Below, piece after piece: positions 57,665 to 64,000 of a stretch of 64,000 nucleotides of DNA (positions are counted from its first letter, which is position 1; every line of letters starts with the position of its first letter). The stretch lies in NCBI RefSeq assembly GCF_018135625.1, contig NZ_CP073078.1, positions 3,380,501 through 3,444,500 of the forward strand, written 5' to 3'. Below the pieces are notes generated by a model, which had not been told where the DNA came from, did not search any database, and was given only the letters and a program-made list of their open reading frames with translations. This stretch comes from Phenylobacterium montanum (lineage in GTDB: Bacteria; Pseudomonadota; Alphaproteobacteria; Caulobacterales; Caulobacteraceae). A program made the position numbers and the translations under genes.

Positions 57665-59152
57665 CTAGAGAGCCTTCTTAAGCACCAGCCGCACCGCCTG
57701 GCCGTCATCCACATGGTGATCGACGCGCTCGACGAAGCCGTTGGCGCGAGGGCCGGCGAAGATGGTGTCGGTGGTCTGGCGGCCGCCGCCGTAGAGGCCG
57801 TCGACCTGAAGCCGCAGGGCGAACGAGCCGGGGGCGTATTCGACGAAGCCGCCCAGGCTGTCGTCGACGCTGACCCGGCTGATCTGGCTCATCTGGTAGA
57901 GGGCCAGGTCGCCGCCGAACTGGCCCTCGAGCCCCCAGCGAGCCTTGAGCCCGGCGAGGGACTGAACCAGGGCGATCTTGGCGGTCTGGGGCGATTCCGC
58001 AGAGGCCCGGCGCATCTCGCCGGTGAAGGGGTCGCGCAGGCGCGAATTGCGCCAGGTCCCGCTACTGGTGAGGGTCAGGGAGGGCAGCCCGATCGCCGCC
58101 AGGGGCGCTGATAGGTCCAGATCGACCTGCTGCCGCTCGCCCCCCGTGACGGCCACCGGCGCCTGGGTGTCGGCGCCCACGGGGCCGAGTTCGGTCGCGC
58201 TCTCGATGCGGGCCTGGGTCACGGCCGCGGACAGCTTCATCGCCGCCAGCTTCTGGTCGAAGCTCAGCCTGTAGCGCCACTCGCGGTTTGGGCCGAAGCG
58301 GGCCGAGGCGGCGCGATCTTCGGTGGCCGCAAAGGTGGCGAAGGCCCCGGCGTCGATCGGCGAGACCGCCCGGGTCAGGCTGAGGTCGAGCTGCCCCTTG
58401 CCGGGCAGGGTCACCGCGCCGTCGACGCTGGGTTCGATGAAGGCGTAGGTCAGGCCGGCCGCGGTGGCGCCGCCGCTGGTCGAAGGCCCGCGCCACTGCG
58501 CGTCGGCCATTTCCAGCTTGCCGCCGGCATTGAGGCTTAACCAGGAGGTCAGCCGCCACTTCAGGCCGGCATGGGCGTCCTGGGTGGCGGTGGCGAACAG
58601 CCGCTGGCTCTCAGGCGCGGCCGCCTGGGCCAGGGCGGTGTCGAGGATGTTGCGCTGTTCGGCGCCGCCGCCGACGGTCAGGTCGACGGCCTTCAGCGGC
58701 GTCAGGCTGAGGTCGAGGCGGGCCGTGAGGTCATCGGTGTCGACCTGATGGCCGCCGGAAGCCAGGAAGGCCGGCGTCGCCCAGGCCTGGTCCAGCTTCT
58801 CCCCCACCTGCAGGTCCAGGCGCGCCGCGCCGGGGCCGACCCAGGCTGCGTTGAGGCCCAGGGTCTCGCGGCTGGCGCTGGCCTGCGGCGCCAGGGCGAG
58901 GGGATCGCTGCGCACCAGGTTCGGATTGGCCTCCAGCCCGAGCTGAAGGCTGGTCTGCAGGGTGGTGAACTGGGCGTTCAGGTCGGCGTTGGCTTTCAGG
59001 CCCGCGCCGTCGCCGGGGGCCACCGCCACATCGAACTGGTAGGGGCTCGCGGGCGCGCCCGCCGTCGCCGCCGGCGCAAGGGAAAGCGCGGTCGTCAAGG
59101 CGATCACAAAGGGCGAACAGGTCGGCGGCATGAGAGCGTTGACAGCTAGCAT
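57665..59152 (-). CDS. Unrecognised exported, outer-membrane-like beta-strand protein
   Basis: A 495-residue protein from ATG 59152 (a TTG at 59161 and ATG 59131 are alternatives). The N-terminus holds a signal peptide (SPFVIALTTALSLAPAATAG). The rest consists of alternating polar/hydrophobic stretches such as ADLNAQFTTLQTSLQLGLEA and SVDGAVTLPGKGQLDLSLTR, as in porin or TonB-receptor barrels, but I see no plug domain and no terminal Phe/Trp (it ends LVLKKAL). It has no close family I can name. It is divergent from the dehydrogenase at 59252 and follows MATE upstream on the same strand. Confidence 0.7.
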   Translation of the reverse strand: MLAVNALMPPTCSPFVIALTTALSLAPAATAGAPASPYQFDVAVAPGDGAGLKANADLNAQFTTLQTSLQLGLEANPNLVRSDPLALAPQASASRETLGLNAAWVGPGAARLDLQVGEKLDQAWATPAFLASGGHQVDTDDLTARLDLSLTPLKAVDLTVGGGAEQRNILDTALAQAAAPESQRLFATATQDAHAGLKWRLTSWLSLNAGGKLEMADAQWRGPSTSGGATAAGLTYAFIEPSVDGAVTLPGKGQLDLSLTRAVSPIDAGAFATFAATEDRAASARFGPNREWRYRLSFDQKLAAMKLSAAVTQARIESATELGPVGADTQAPVAVTGGERQQVDLDLSAPLAAIGLPSLTLTSSGTWRNSRLRDPFTGEMRRASAESPQTAKIALVQSLAGLKARWGLEGQFGGDLALYQMSQISRVSVDDSLGGFVEYAPGSFALRLQVDGLYGGGRQTTDTIFAGPRANGFVERVDHHVDDGQAVRLVLKKAL

Positions 59153-59251
59153 TGAACCCAAGAGATGGCCAAGCGGCCAATGCCCGCAGGCAGGACTTGC
59201 CCTGGGCTTTGCACGTCTTTAGGGCGAACCTGTGAACACAAAGGCCACTGC

Positions 59252-60181
59252 ATGACCCGTCCCGTTCCGATCGCCATCGTCGGCCTCGGCAAGATCGCGC
59301 GCGACCAGCACCTGCCGGCCCTGGCGACGGGCGCAAATTTCCGTCTGGCAGCCACGGTCAGCCACCACGGGACCGCGCCCGGCGTTCCAAGCTTCGCAAC
59401 CCTGGCCGAAGCCTTCGCCGCCCATCCGGAGATCGAGGCCGTCTCGCTCTGCACCCCGCCCCAGGTGCGCCACGCCCTGGCGCGCGAGGCGCTGCTGGCC
59501 GGACGCCACGTGTTCCTGGAAAAGCCGCCGGGCGCGACCCTGTCGGAGGTCGAGGACCTGAAGGTCCTGGCGGCGGCGCGCGACCTGACCCTGTTCGCCA
59601 GCTGGCATTCGCGCTTCGCCGACGCGGTCGAGCCAGCCCGGGCCTTTCTCGCCGGGCGTCGGCTGAAGTCGGCCGAGATCGTCTGGAAGGAGGACGTTCG
59701 CCACTGGCATCCGGGCCAGGACTGGATCTTCCAGCCGGGCGGGATGGGGGTGTTCGACCCCGGGATCAACGCCCTGTCGATCATCACCGCCATCCTGCCG
59801 CAGCCGATCCACCTGCGCCGCGCCAGCCTGGCCTTTCCCGCCAATCGTGCGGCGCCAATCGCCGCGGACCTGATTTTCGAGGACGTCAGCGGCGCGCCGG
59901 TGACGGCGACCTTCGACTTCCTGCAGACCGGCTCGCAGTCGTGGGACATCCACATCGAGGCCGAGGGCGGGCGGCTGGAGCTCTCGGGCGGCGGAAGCGC
60001 GCTGAGCCTGAACGGTCAGCCCCAGGCCCTGGAGCACGGCTCCGAGTATGGCCGCCTGTACGACCATTTCGCCGGTCTGGTGCGCCGGGGCGAGCGCGAG
60101 GTCGATTGCTGGCCGCTGATCCACGTCGCCGACGCCTTCATGCTGGGCGAGCGGCGTGAGGTCCCGGCCTTCGACTGGTGA
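59252..60181 (+). CDS. Gfo/Idh/MocA dehydrogenase, D-galactose / L-arabinose 1-dehydrogenase-like
   Basis: A 309-residue oxidoreductase. The Rossmann motif is IAIVGLGKIARDQHLPALA at the N-terminus, with SLCTPPQVRHALAREALLAG and the catalytic-lysine motif HVFLEKPPGATLSEVE. Then comes WKEDVRHWHPGQDWIFQPGG and GVFDPGINALSI, which match the Azospirillum-type L-arabinose/D-galactose 1-dehydrogenase as I remember it. It would oxidise the sugar to a lactone with NAD(P). ATG 59252 gives the Rossmann start; the frame from 59165 is longer without support. No sugar transporter or lactonase is adjacent. Confidence 0.87.
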   Translation: MTRPVPIAIVGLGKIARDQHLPALATGANFRLAATVSHHGTAPGVPSFATLAEAFAAHPEIEAVSLCTPPQVRHALAREALLAGRHVFLEKPPGATLSEVEDLKVLAAARDLTLFASWHSRFADAVEPARAFLAGRRLKSAEIVWKEDVRHWHPGQDWIFQPGGMGVFDPGINALSIITAILPQPIHLRRASLAFPANRAAPIAADLIFEDVSGAPVTATFDFLQTGSQSWDIHIEAEGGRLELSGGGSALSLNGQPQALEHGSEYGRLYDHFAGLVRRGEREVDCWPLIHVADAFMLGERREVPAFDW

Positions 60182-60245
60182 TTGATTCCAACGTTTGGGG
60201 CGGATTGCGGGCGGAAAGCCGCTTCACACTTTTCCTCAGCCCGCC

Positions 60246-61025
60246 CTATTTCCCGACGCTGAAGCTGTAGGTGAAGCCGAGGCTGGAGGAATACTGGTCC
60301 GGCGAGCCGGTGGCGCGCACCACCGGACTGCGGGCCACGTCGCCCGCCAGGCGCTGGTAGCCGAAGTCGGCGATCAGCCGCCAATTGCGGCTCAGGTGAT
60401 AGCCGACCGCCGTCTCGACCCCGGTGTAGCGCTGGCCGCCGTCGGGGTCATAGACCGCGTGCAGCGGGCTGCGGGCGGCCTCGGCGGGGGTCACGCCGAA
60501 ATAGGTCTGCATGTAGTGGTGGTCGCCCCAGCCGATGCGCGGGCCCACCGAGGCGTCCCAGCGCTTGCCGTTATAGACCAGGTCGAAGCCGGCATCCCCG
60601 ACCCAGCCCACATGGCCCGTCACGCCCTTGCGGCCCTCGACCCGCAGCCTCAGCCAGTCGGTGGGCCAGATGTCTGTATAAAGGCCGGGCTCGGCGGCCC
60701 AGTCGACCTTGTCGAAGCCCTTGAGCTCGCCCGTAGGGTCCCGCTGATAGCGGAAGCGGACCACCGGCCCGACCTCGAAATACTTGTTCGAATAGAGGGC
60801 GATGGTGGTTCCGCCATCCGGCGGCGTGAACCGCTCCGGGCTGCCGCGCGGACGCAGGTCGAAGGTGGGCGCAGGCTCGAGGATGTCGCGGTTGGCCCCC
60901 TCGTAGGGCGGCCCGACCCCGACCTGGGCGCCGACGGTGAAGGTCCAGCCGCCCGCCCGCGCCCCGCCGGCGGCCAGGAGGCTCGCCGATCCGGCCAGGA
61001 CCAGTATGCGGGTGGTGCGGCTCAT
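60246..61025 (-). CDS. MipA/OmpV-family outer membrane protein
   Basis: A 259-residue outer-membrane beta-barrel with a signal peptide (TRILVLAGSASLLAAGGARA). Mature motifs VGAQVGVGPPYEGANRDILE, LRVEGRKGVTGHVGWVGDAGFDLVY and the C-terminal SSSLGFTYSFSVGK fit the MipA/OmpV family, first described as a scaffold for murein enzymes. It lies downstream of ompA in the same direction with a strong hairpin between. Function in this organism unknown. Confidence 0.88.
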   Translation of the reverse strand: MSRTTRILVLAGSASLLAAGGARAGGWTFTVGAQVGVGPPYEGANRDILEPAPTFDLRPRGSPERFTPPDGGTTIALYSNKYFEVGPVVRFRYQRDPTGELKGFDKVDWAAEPGLYTDIWPTDWLRLRVEGRKGVTGHVGWVGDAGFDLVYNGKRWDASVGPRIGWGDHHYMQTYFGVTPAEAARSPLHAVYDPDGGQRYTGVETAVGYHLSRNWRLIADFGYQRLAGDVARSPVVRATGSPDQYSSSLGFTYSFSVGK

Positions 61026-61060
61026 CCACGCTCCTCGGACTTGGGCATATCCTAGCTTCG

Positions 61061-61090
61061 CCGGGAGCGGGACGGCAGCCCCGCTCCCGG
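61061..61090 (-). terminator. Terminator-like hairpin after the OmpA-family gene
   Basis: A perfect 11-bp stem, CCGGGAGCGGG and CCCGCTCCCGG, with an 8-nt loop lies about 30 nt after the OmpA stop codon on the minus strand and 36 bp before the MipA start. No T-run follows, as is common in high-GC genomes. It should separate the two transcripts. Confidence 0.65.
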
Positions 61091-61118
61091 TTGATGGTTA
61101 CGCGAACTCTGATCCTGA

Positions 61119-62189
61119 TCAGAAGTTGATCGAGATCGTCGAGCGGCGGTTCAGCGGCTCCTTGACGCCATCGGCGGTCTGGACGGCCAGGTCGGTCTTG
61201 CCCTTCCAGTCCACGGCCAGGGTTGCGGCCGGCACGTTCAACGCCACCAGGGCGTCAGCGACAGCCTTGGCGCGGCGTTCCGACAGACGCAGGTTGTATT
61301 TGGCGCTGCCAGAGGTGTCGGTGTGGCCGACCACCACGATGCGGGTCGCATGCCCGTCATTGGCGTACTGGGCCGCCTGCTGCACGACCGTCTGCGCTTC
61401 CGGGGTCAGGGCGTACTGATCGAAGGGGAAATAGACCACGAACTCCTTGGCCACGAACGCCGGCGGCGGGGGCGGAGGCGGCGGTGGGGGCGGCGGCGGA
61501 GGCGGAGGCGGGGGAGGCGGCGGCGGTGCGGGCGGGGGAGGCGGCGGCGGGGGCGGTGGAGGCGCGCTGAAGGCGTAGCGGGCGCCGATGGTCACCGAAT
61601 TGTCGGTCACGTAGCCGAAGTGGATCGGGGTCGGCGGGCAGACGCCCTGGCAGACCACATCGCCGTTACCGCCATTGAAGTAGCGGTAGGTCAGGTCGAT
61701 GTTCAGCTGATCGGTGGCGGCGTAGCTGACCCCGGCCAGGCCCTGCCAGGCGAAGGCGATGCGCTTGGAGCGCTCCAGCGTCTCCGGGGTGTATTCCTTG
61801 ACGTGCCAGAAAGCCGCGCCGATGCCGCCGCCGATGAAGGGCTGGATCCTGGAATCCGGCATGAAGTCGTAGATCACGTTGGCCATCGCCGAGGCGGTGC
61901 GATAGTGGCCGGCGACGCCGTGATTGGTCGCGAAATCCGGGCGGTAGCCACCCTCGACCTCGACCCGCCAATTGGGGGTGAGGCGATAGCCCAGCCGGGC
62001 GAAGCCGACGATCCCGCCCTTCAGCTTGACGTCCGCGCCGGTGATCCCGTCGACCTTGATGTTGTCGCTCTTGTGGTAGCCGAGGTCGAGCGCGCCATAC
62101 CAGCCATCCGGCTGATCGCTCTGGGCCATGGCCCCGCCGGCGCAGCAGAGGCCCGCGCAGACGGTTGCGAGAAGAAGCGCTTTTTTCAT
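61119..62189 (-). CDS. OmpA-family protein with long polyproline linker
   Basis: A 356-residue outer-membrane protein. A signal peptide (LLLATVCAGLCCAGGAMA) precedes an OmpA-like eight-stranded barrel (residues 25-210: GWYGALDLGYHKSDNI; NWRVEVEGGYRPDF). A linker of 11 prolines, one Ala and 22 prolines follows, then an OmpA C-terminal peptidoglycan-binding domain with VVGHTDTSGSAKYNLRLSERR. The barrel sits in the outer membrane and the C-terminal domain grips diaminopimelate in peptidoglycan. The linker is unusually long and pure. AGGATC precedes the ATG. Confidence 0.93.
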   Translation of the reverse strand: MKKALLLATVCAGLCCAGGAMAQSDQPDGWYGALDLGYHKSDNIKVDGITGADVKLKGGIVGFARLGYRLTPNWRVEVEGGYRPDFATNHGVAGHYRTASAMANVIYDFMPDSRIQPFIGGGIGAAFWHVKEYTPETLERSKRIAFAWQGLAGVSYAATDQLNIDLTYRYFNGGNGDVVCQGVCPPTPIHFGYVTDNSVTIGARYAFSAPPPPPPPPPPPAPPPPPPPPPPPPPPPPPPPPPPAFVAKEFVVYFPFDQYALTPEAQTVVQQAAQYANDGHATRIVVVGHTDTSGSAKYNLRLSERRAKAVADALVALNVPAATLAVDWKGKTDLAVQTADGVKEPLNRRSTISINF

Positions 62190-62465
62190 GATCCTACCCC
62201 TTTTCCCAGCGATCCGCCCCCCTGGTCACTGCACGCTGAGCGGGGCCTATTGACGGATCGGTCCTAAGTCGTCGCCCCTCTCAACGGCGAGTAGCGCTCG
62301 AGGTTGCATCCAGACGCCGCAAGTCTTTGCGGCCCAAGGGCGCTGTGGCTTGACGGACGCAGCCAGCCGAGGCTGGTTCACGCGATTGCGATGGGTCAAG
62401 GCCAGGGACCGGCGCGCAGGGTCAGGTGGCGGCGCAACCGGACAGCGAGACCCGCGGAGGCTGGA

Positions 62466-63428
62466 ATGACGCACGAACAGGCCGACCCGGGCGGCGACCA
62501 CGCCTGGTATCACGCGCTGCTCAAACGGGCGGCGGGGGCAGGGCCGGTGGTCACCGCCGTGGCTCATCCCTGCGACGCACACGCCCTGGGGGCGGCGGCA
62601 GAAGCGGCGGCGCGCGGCCTGATCCGGCCGATCCTGGTCGGCCCGGAAGCCAAGATTCGTCAGGCCGCCGCAGCGGGCGGCATCGACCTCGCAGGCTTCG
62701 ACATCGAGCCGGCGCCGCACAGCCACGCGGCGGCGGCCCAGGCGGTGGCCCTGGTCCGCTGCGGCCGGGCCAGCCTGTTGATGAAGGGCTCTCTGCATAC
62801 GGACGAACTGATGCACGAGGTGGTGGCGCACGACACCGGCCTGAGGACCGAGCGCCGCATCAGCCATGTCTACATCATGGCCCTGCCCGGCTGGCCGCGC
62901 CCGCTGCTGGTCACCGACGCGGCGATCAATGTGGCGCCGTCCCTGCTCGACAAGCGCGACATCGTCCAGAACGCCATCGACCTCGCTCAGGAGATGGGGA
63001 TCGCGAACCCGCGGGTCGCCATCCTGTCGGCGGTGGAGACCGTCAATCCCGAACTGCAGTCCACCCTCGACGCCGCCGCCCTGTGCAAGATGGCCGACCG
63101 CGGACAGATCGTCGGCGGCGTACTGGACGGCCCGCTCGCCTTCGACAATGCGATCAGCGAGGAGGCGGCGCGCGACAAGGGCATCGTTTCGCCGGTGGCC
63201 GGACGGGCCGACATCCTGGTGGCCCCGGACCTCGTCTCGGGCAACATCCTGGCCAAGCAGCTGACCTTCATGGGCCACGCCGATGCGGCGGGGGTGGTGC
63301 TGGGCGCGCGGGTCCCGATCATCCTGACCAGCCGCGCCGACGCCGAGGTGACCCGCATCGCCTCCTGCGCCGTGGCGGTGCTGATGTCCGGACGGGCGAT
63401 GCTCAAGGTCGGGCGGCCGCCAGCGTGA
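62466..63428 (+). CDS. Phosphate acetyl/butyryltransferase-family enzyme
   Basis: A 320-residue phosphotransacylase converting acyl-CoA and phosphate to acyl-phosphate and CoA. HAWYHALLKRAAGAGPVV, LIRPILVGPEAKIRQAA, LMKGSLHTDELMHEVV and VAPDLVSGNILAKQLTFMGHA are typical of the Pta/Ptb group. It lacks the MaoC hydratase domain found in the longer bifunctional relatives. ATG 62466 has GGAG upstream; the frame from 62304 is unsupported. It overlaps the acetate kinase gene by GTGA, forming the classical acyl-CoA to acyl-phosphate to acid pathway. Confidence 0.92.
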   Translation: MTHEQADPGGDHAWYHALLKRAAGAGPVVTAVAHPCDAHALGAAAEAAARGLIRPILVGPEAKIRQAAAAGGIDLAGFDIEPAPHSHAAAAQAVALVRCGRASLLMKGSLHTDELMHEVVAHDTGLRTERRISHVYIMALPGWPRPLLVTDAAINVAPSLLDKRDIVQNAIDLAQEMGIANPRVAILSAVETVNPELQSTLDAAALCKMADRGQIVGGVLDGPLAFDNAISEEAARDKGIVSPVAGRADILVAPDLVSGNILAKQLTFMGHADAAGVVLGARVPIILTSRADAEVTRIASCAVAVLMSGRAMLKVGRPPA

Positions 63429-64000
63429 ACGACGCCGTCCTGACCCTGAACGCCGGCTCCTCCAGCCTCAAGTTCAGCCTGTTCCGCAAAGACGGCGAGG
63501 ATCTGATCCGCCTCGCCGACGGCCAGCTCGAAGGCCTGGGCGCCGCGCCCCACCTGGTCGCCCGGGACGGGGGCGAGGTCGTGCTCGAGCGGCGCTGGGA
63601 CGCGACGACGAACCTGACCCACGAGGCGATGCTCAGTGAACTGATCGCCTGGGCCGACGGCCAGGCCGGCGGCGAGGGCGTGGCCGCGGTCGGGCACCGG
63701 ATCGTGCATGGCGGCGCGGCCCACTGGCGCCCGGCCCTGATCGACGGCCCGCTGCTGGACGAGCTCGACGCCCTCTGTCCGCTCGCGCCCCTGCATCAGC
63801 CGCACAATCTGGCCGCCGTCCGGGCGGTGCTGGCGGCCCATCCCAGCTTGCCCCAGGTCGCCTGTTTCGACACCGCCTTCCACCATGGCCACGCCCCGGT
63901 CGTCGACCGCTTCGCCCTGCCGCGCGACCTGGAAGCCGAAGGCGTGCGGCGCTACGGCTTTCATGGCCTGTCCTACGAATACGTAGCCGGCCGCGTGCGC
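63425..64000 (+). CDS. ackA: Acetate kinase, 3' end beyond the window
   Basis: The first 192 codons of an ASKHA-fold kinase that makes ATP from acetyl-phosphate. GTG 63425 overlaps the preceding stop (GTGA). LTLNAGSSSLKFSLFR at the N-terminus, AVGHRIVHGG near residue 80, FDTAFHH near 149 and RRYGFHGLSYEYV near 178 are the acetate kinase signatures. Translational coupling to the phosphotransacylase supports the assignment. The gene is cut by the window edge. Confidence 0.95.
   Translation, partial: MNDAVLTLNAGSSSLKFSLFRKDGEDLIRLADGQLEGLGAAPHLVARDGGEVVLERRWDATTNLTHEAMLSELIAWADGQAGGEGVAAVGHRIVHGGAAHWRPALIDGPLLDELDALCPLAPLHQPHNLAAVRAVLAAHPSLPQVACFDTAFHHGHAPVVDRFALPRDLEAEGVRRYGFHGLSYEYVAGRVR

Noticed and set aside
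61440-61570. CRISPR-like or tandem repeat array
   Set aside because: The repetitive DNA is the polyproline coding region of the OmpA-family gene, with no spacer structure.

Overview
The window is high-GC DNA with tightly packed genes. Gene content and order point to an alphaproteobacterium of the Caulobacteraceae (Caulobacter or Phenylobacterium type). The grounds are: tsaB-rimI overlapping by GTGA; hrcA-grpE divergent from rph; rdgB-hemW; dnaK-dnaJ; glnD near murJ-trpS; RsaD/RsaE-like type I secretion genes; and promoters resembling the Caulobacter housekeeping pattern. No rRNA, tRNA or CRISPR was seen. The species assignment is an inference from family knowledge; no search was run.

Layout. 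0-6.5 kb: a minus-strand housekeeping run (murJ, trpS, a copper chaperone, NfuA-like scaffold, nitroreductase, lipoprotein, tsaB, rimI). 6.6-9.5 kb: a CAP-domain secreted protein, a cytochrome c and a hybrid histidine kinase, lying between murJ and glnD. 9.5-17.3 kb: glnD, an SdpR/SdpI-like repressor-membrane protein pair with its own palindrome, a LysR gene divergent from a lipocalin-like secreted protein, a papain-fold-like protein of unknown role, an intradiol dioxygenase and a glycine-zipper protein. 17.3-23 kb: mutS, an acetyltransferase, and an AraC regulator divergent from an amidase. 23-32.6 kb: the heat-shock genes hrcA, grpE, dnaK and dnaJ, all on the minus strand in the classical order but split by a 3.5-kb block (alkB, dienelactone hydrolase, LysR, quinone reductase); rph is divergent from hrcA.

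32.6-38.6 kb is the most accessory part and separates rph from rdgB-hemW. It holds GC-rich palindromes, an XRE regulator with a DUF2975 membrane protein and a 44-residue membrane peptide, and a 715-bp element with 116-bp inverted repeats flanked by GCTT on both sides. It also holds a damaged three-gene cluster (5'-truncated carboxymuconolactone decarboxylase family gene, head fragment of a pyridoxamine-phosphate-oxidase-like gene, DUF1348/NTF2 gene) and a large GAF-PAS-PAS hybrid histidine kinase.

38.6-64 kb: rdgB-hemW; ahcY with a perfect 22-bp palindrome next to its promoter; a CYTH-CHAD protein; bioB; a glycosyltransferase-GMC oxidoreductase pair; a SleB-type cell wall hydrolase; a type I secretion ABC/HlyD pair without outer-membrane partner or substrate; an M1 aminopeptidase; a MATE-ZIP transporter pair; an unrecognised outer-membrane-like protein; a galactose/arabinose 1-dehydrogenase-like enzyme; MipA- and OmpA-family envelope proteins; and a phosphotransacylase-acetate kinase pair cut by the window end.

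The best candidates for something undescribed are the inverted-repeat element and its small genes (33.9-34.65 kb), the adjacent XRE/DUF2975/small-peptide cassette, and the papain-like protein at 15.2 kb.
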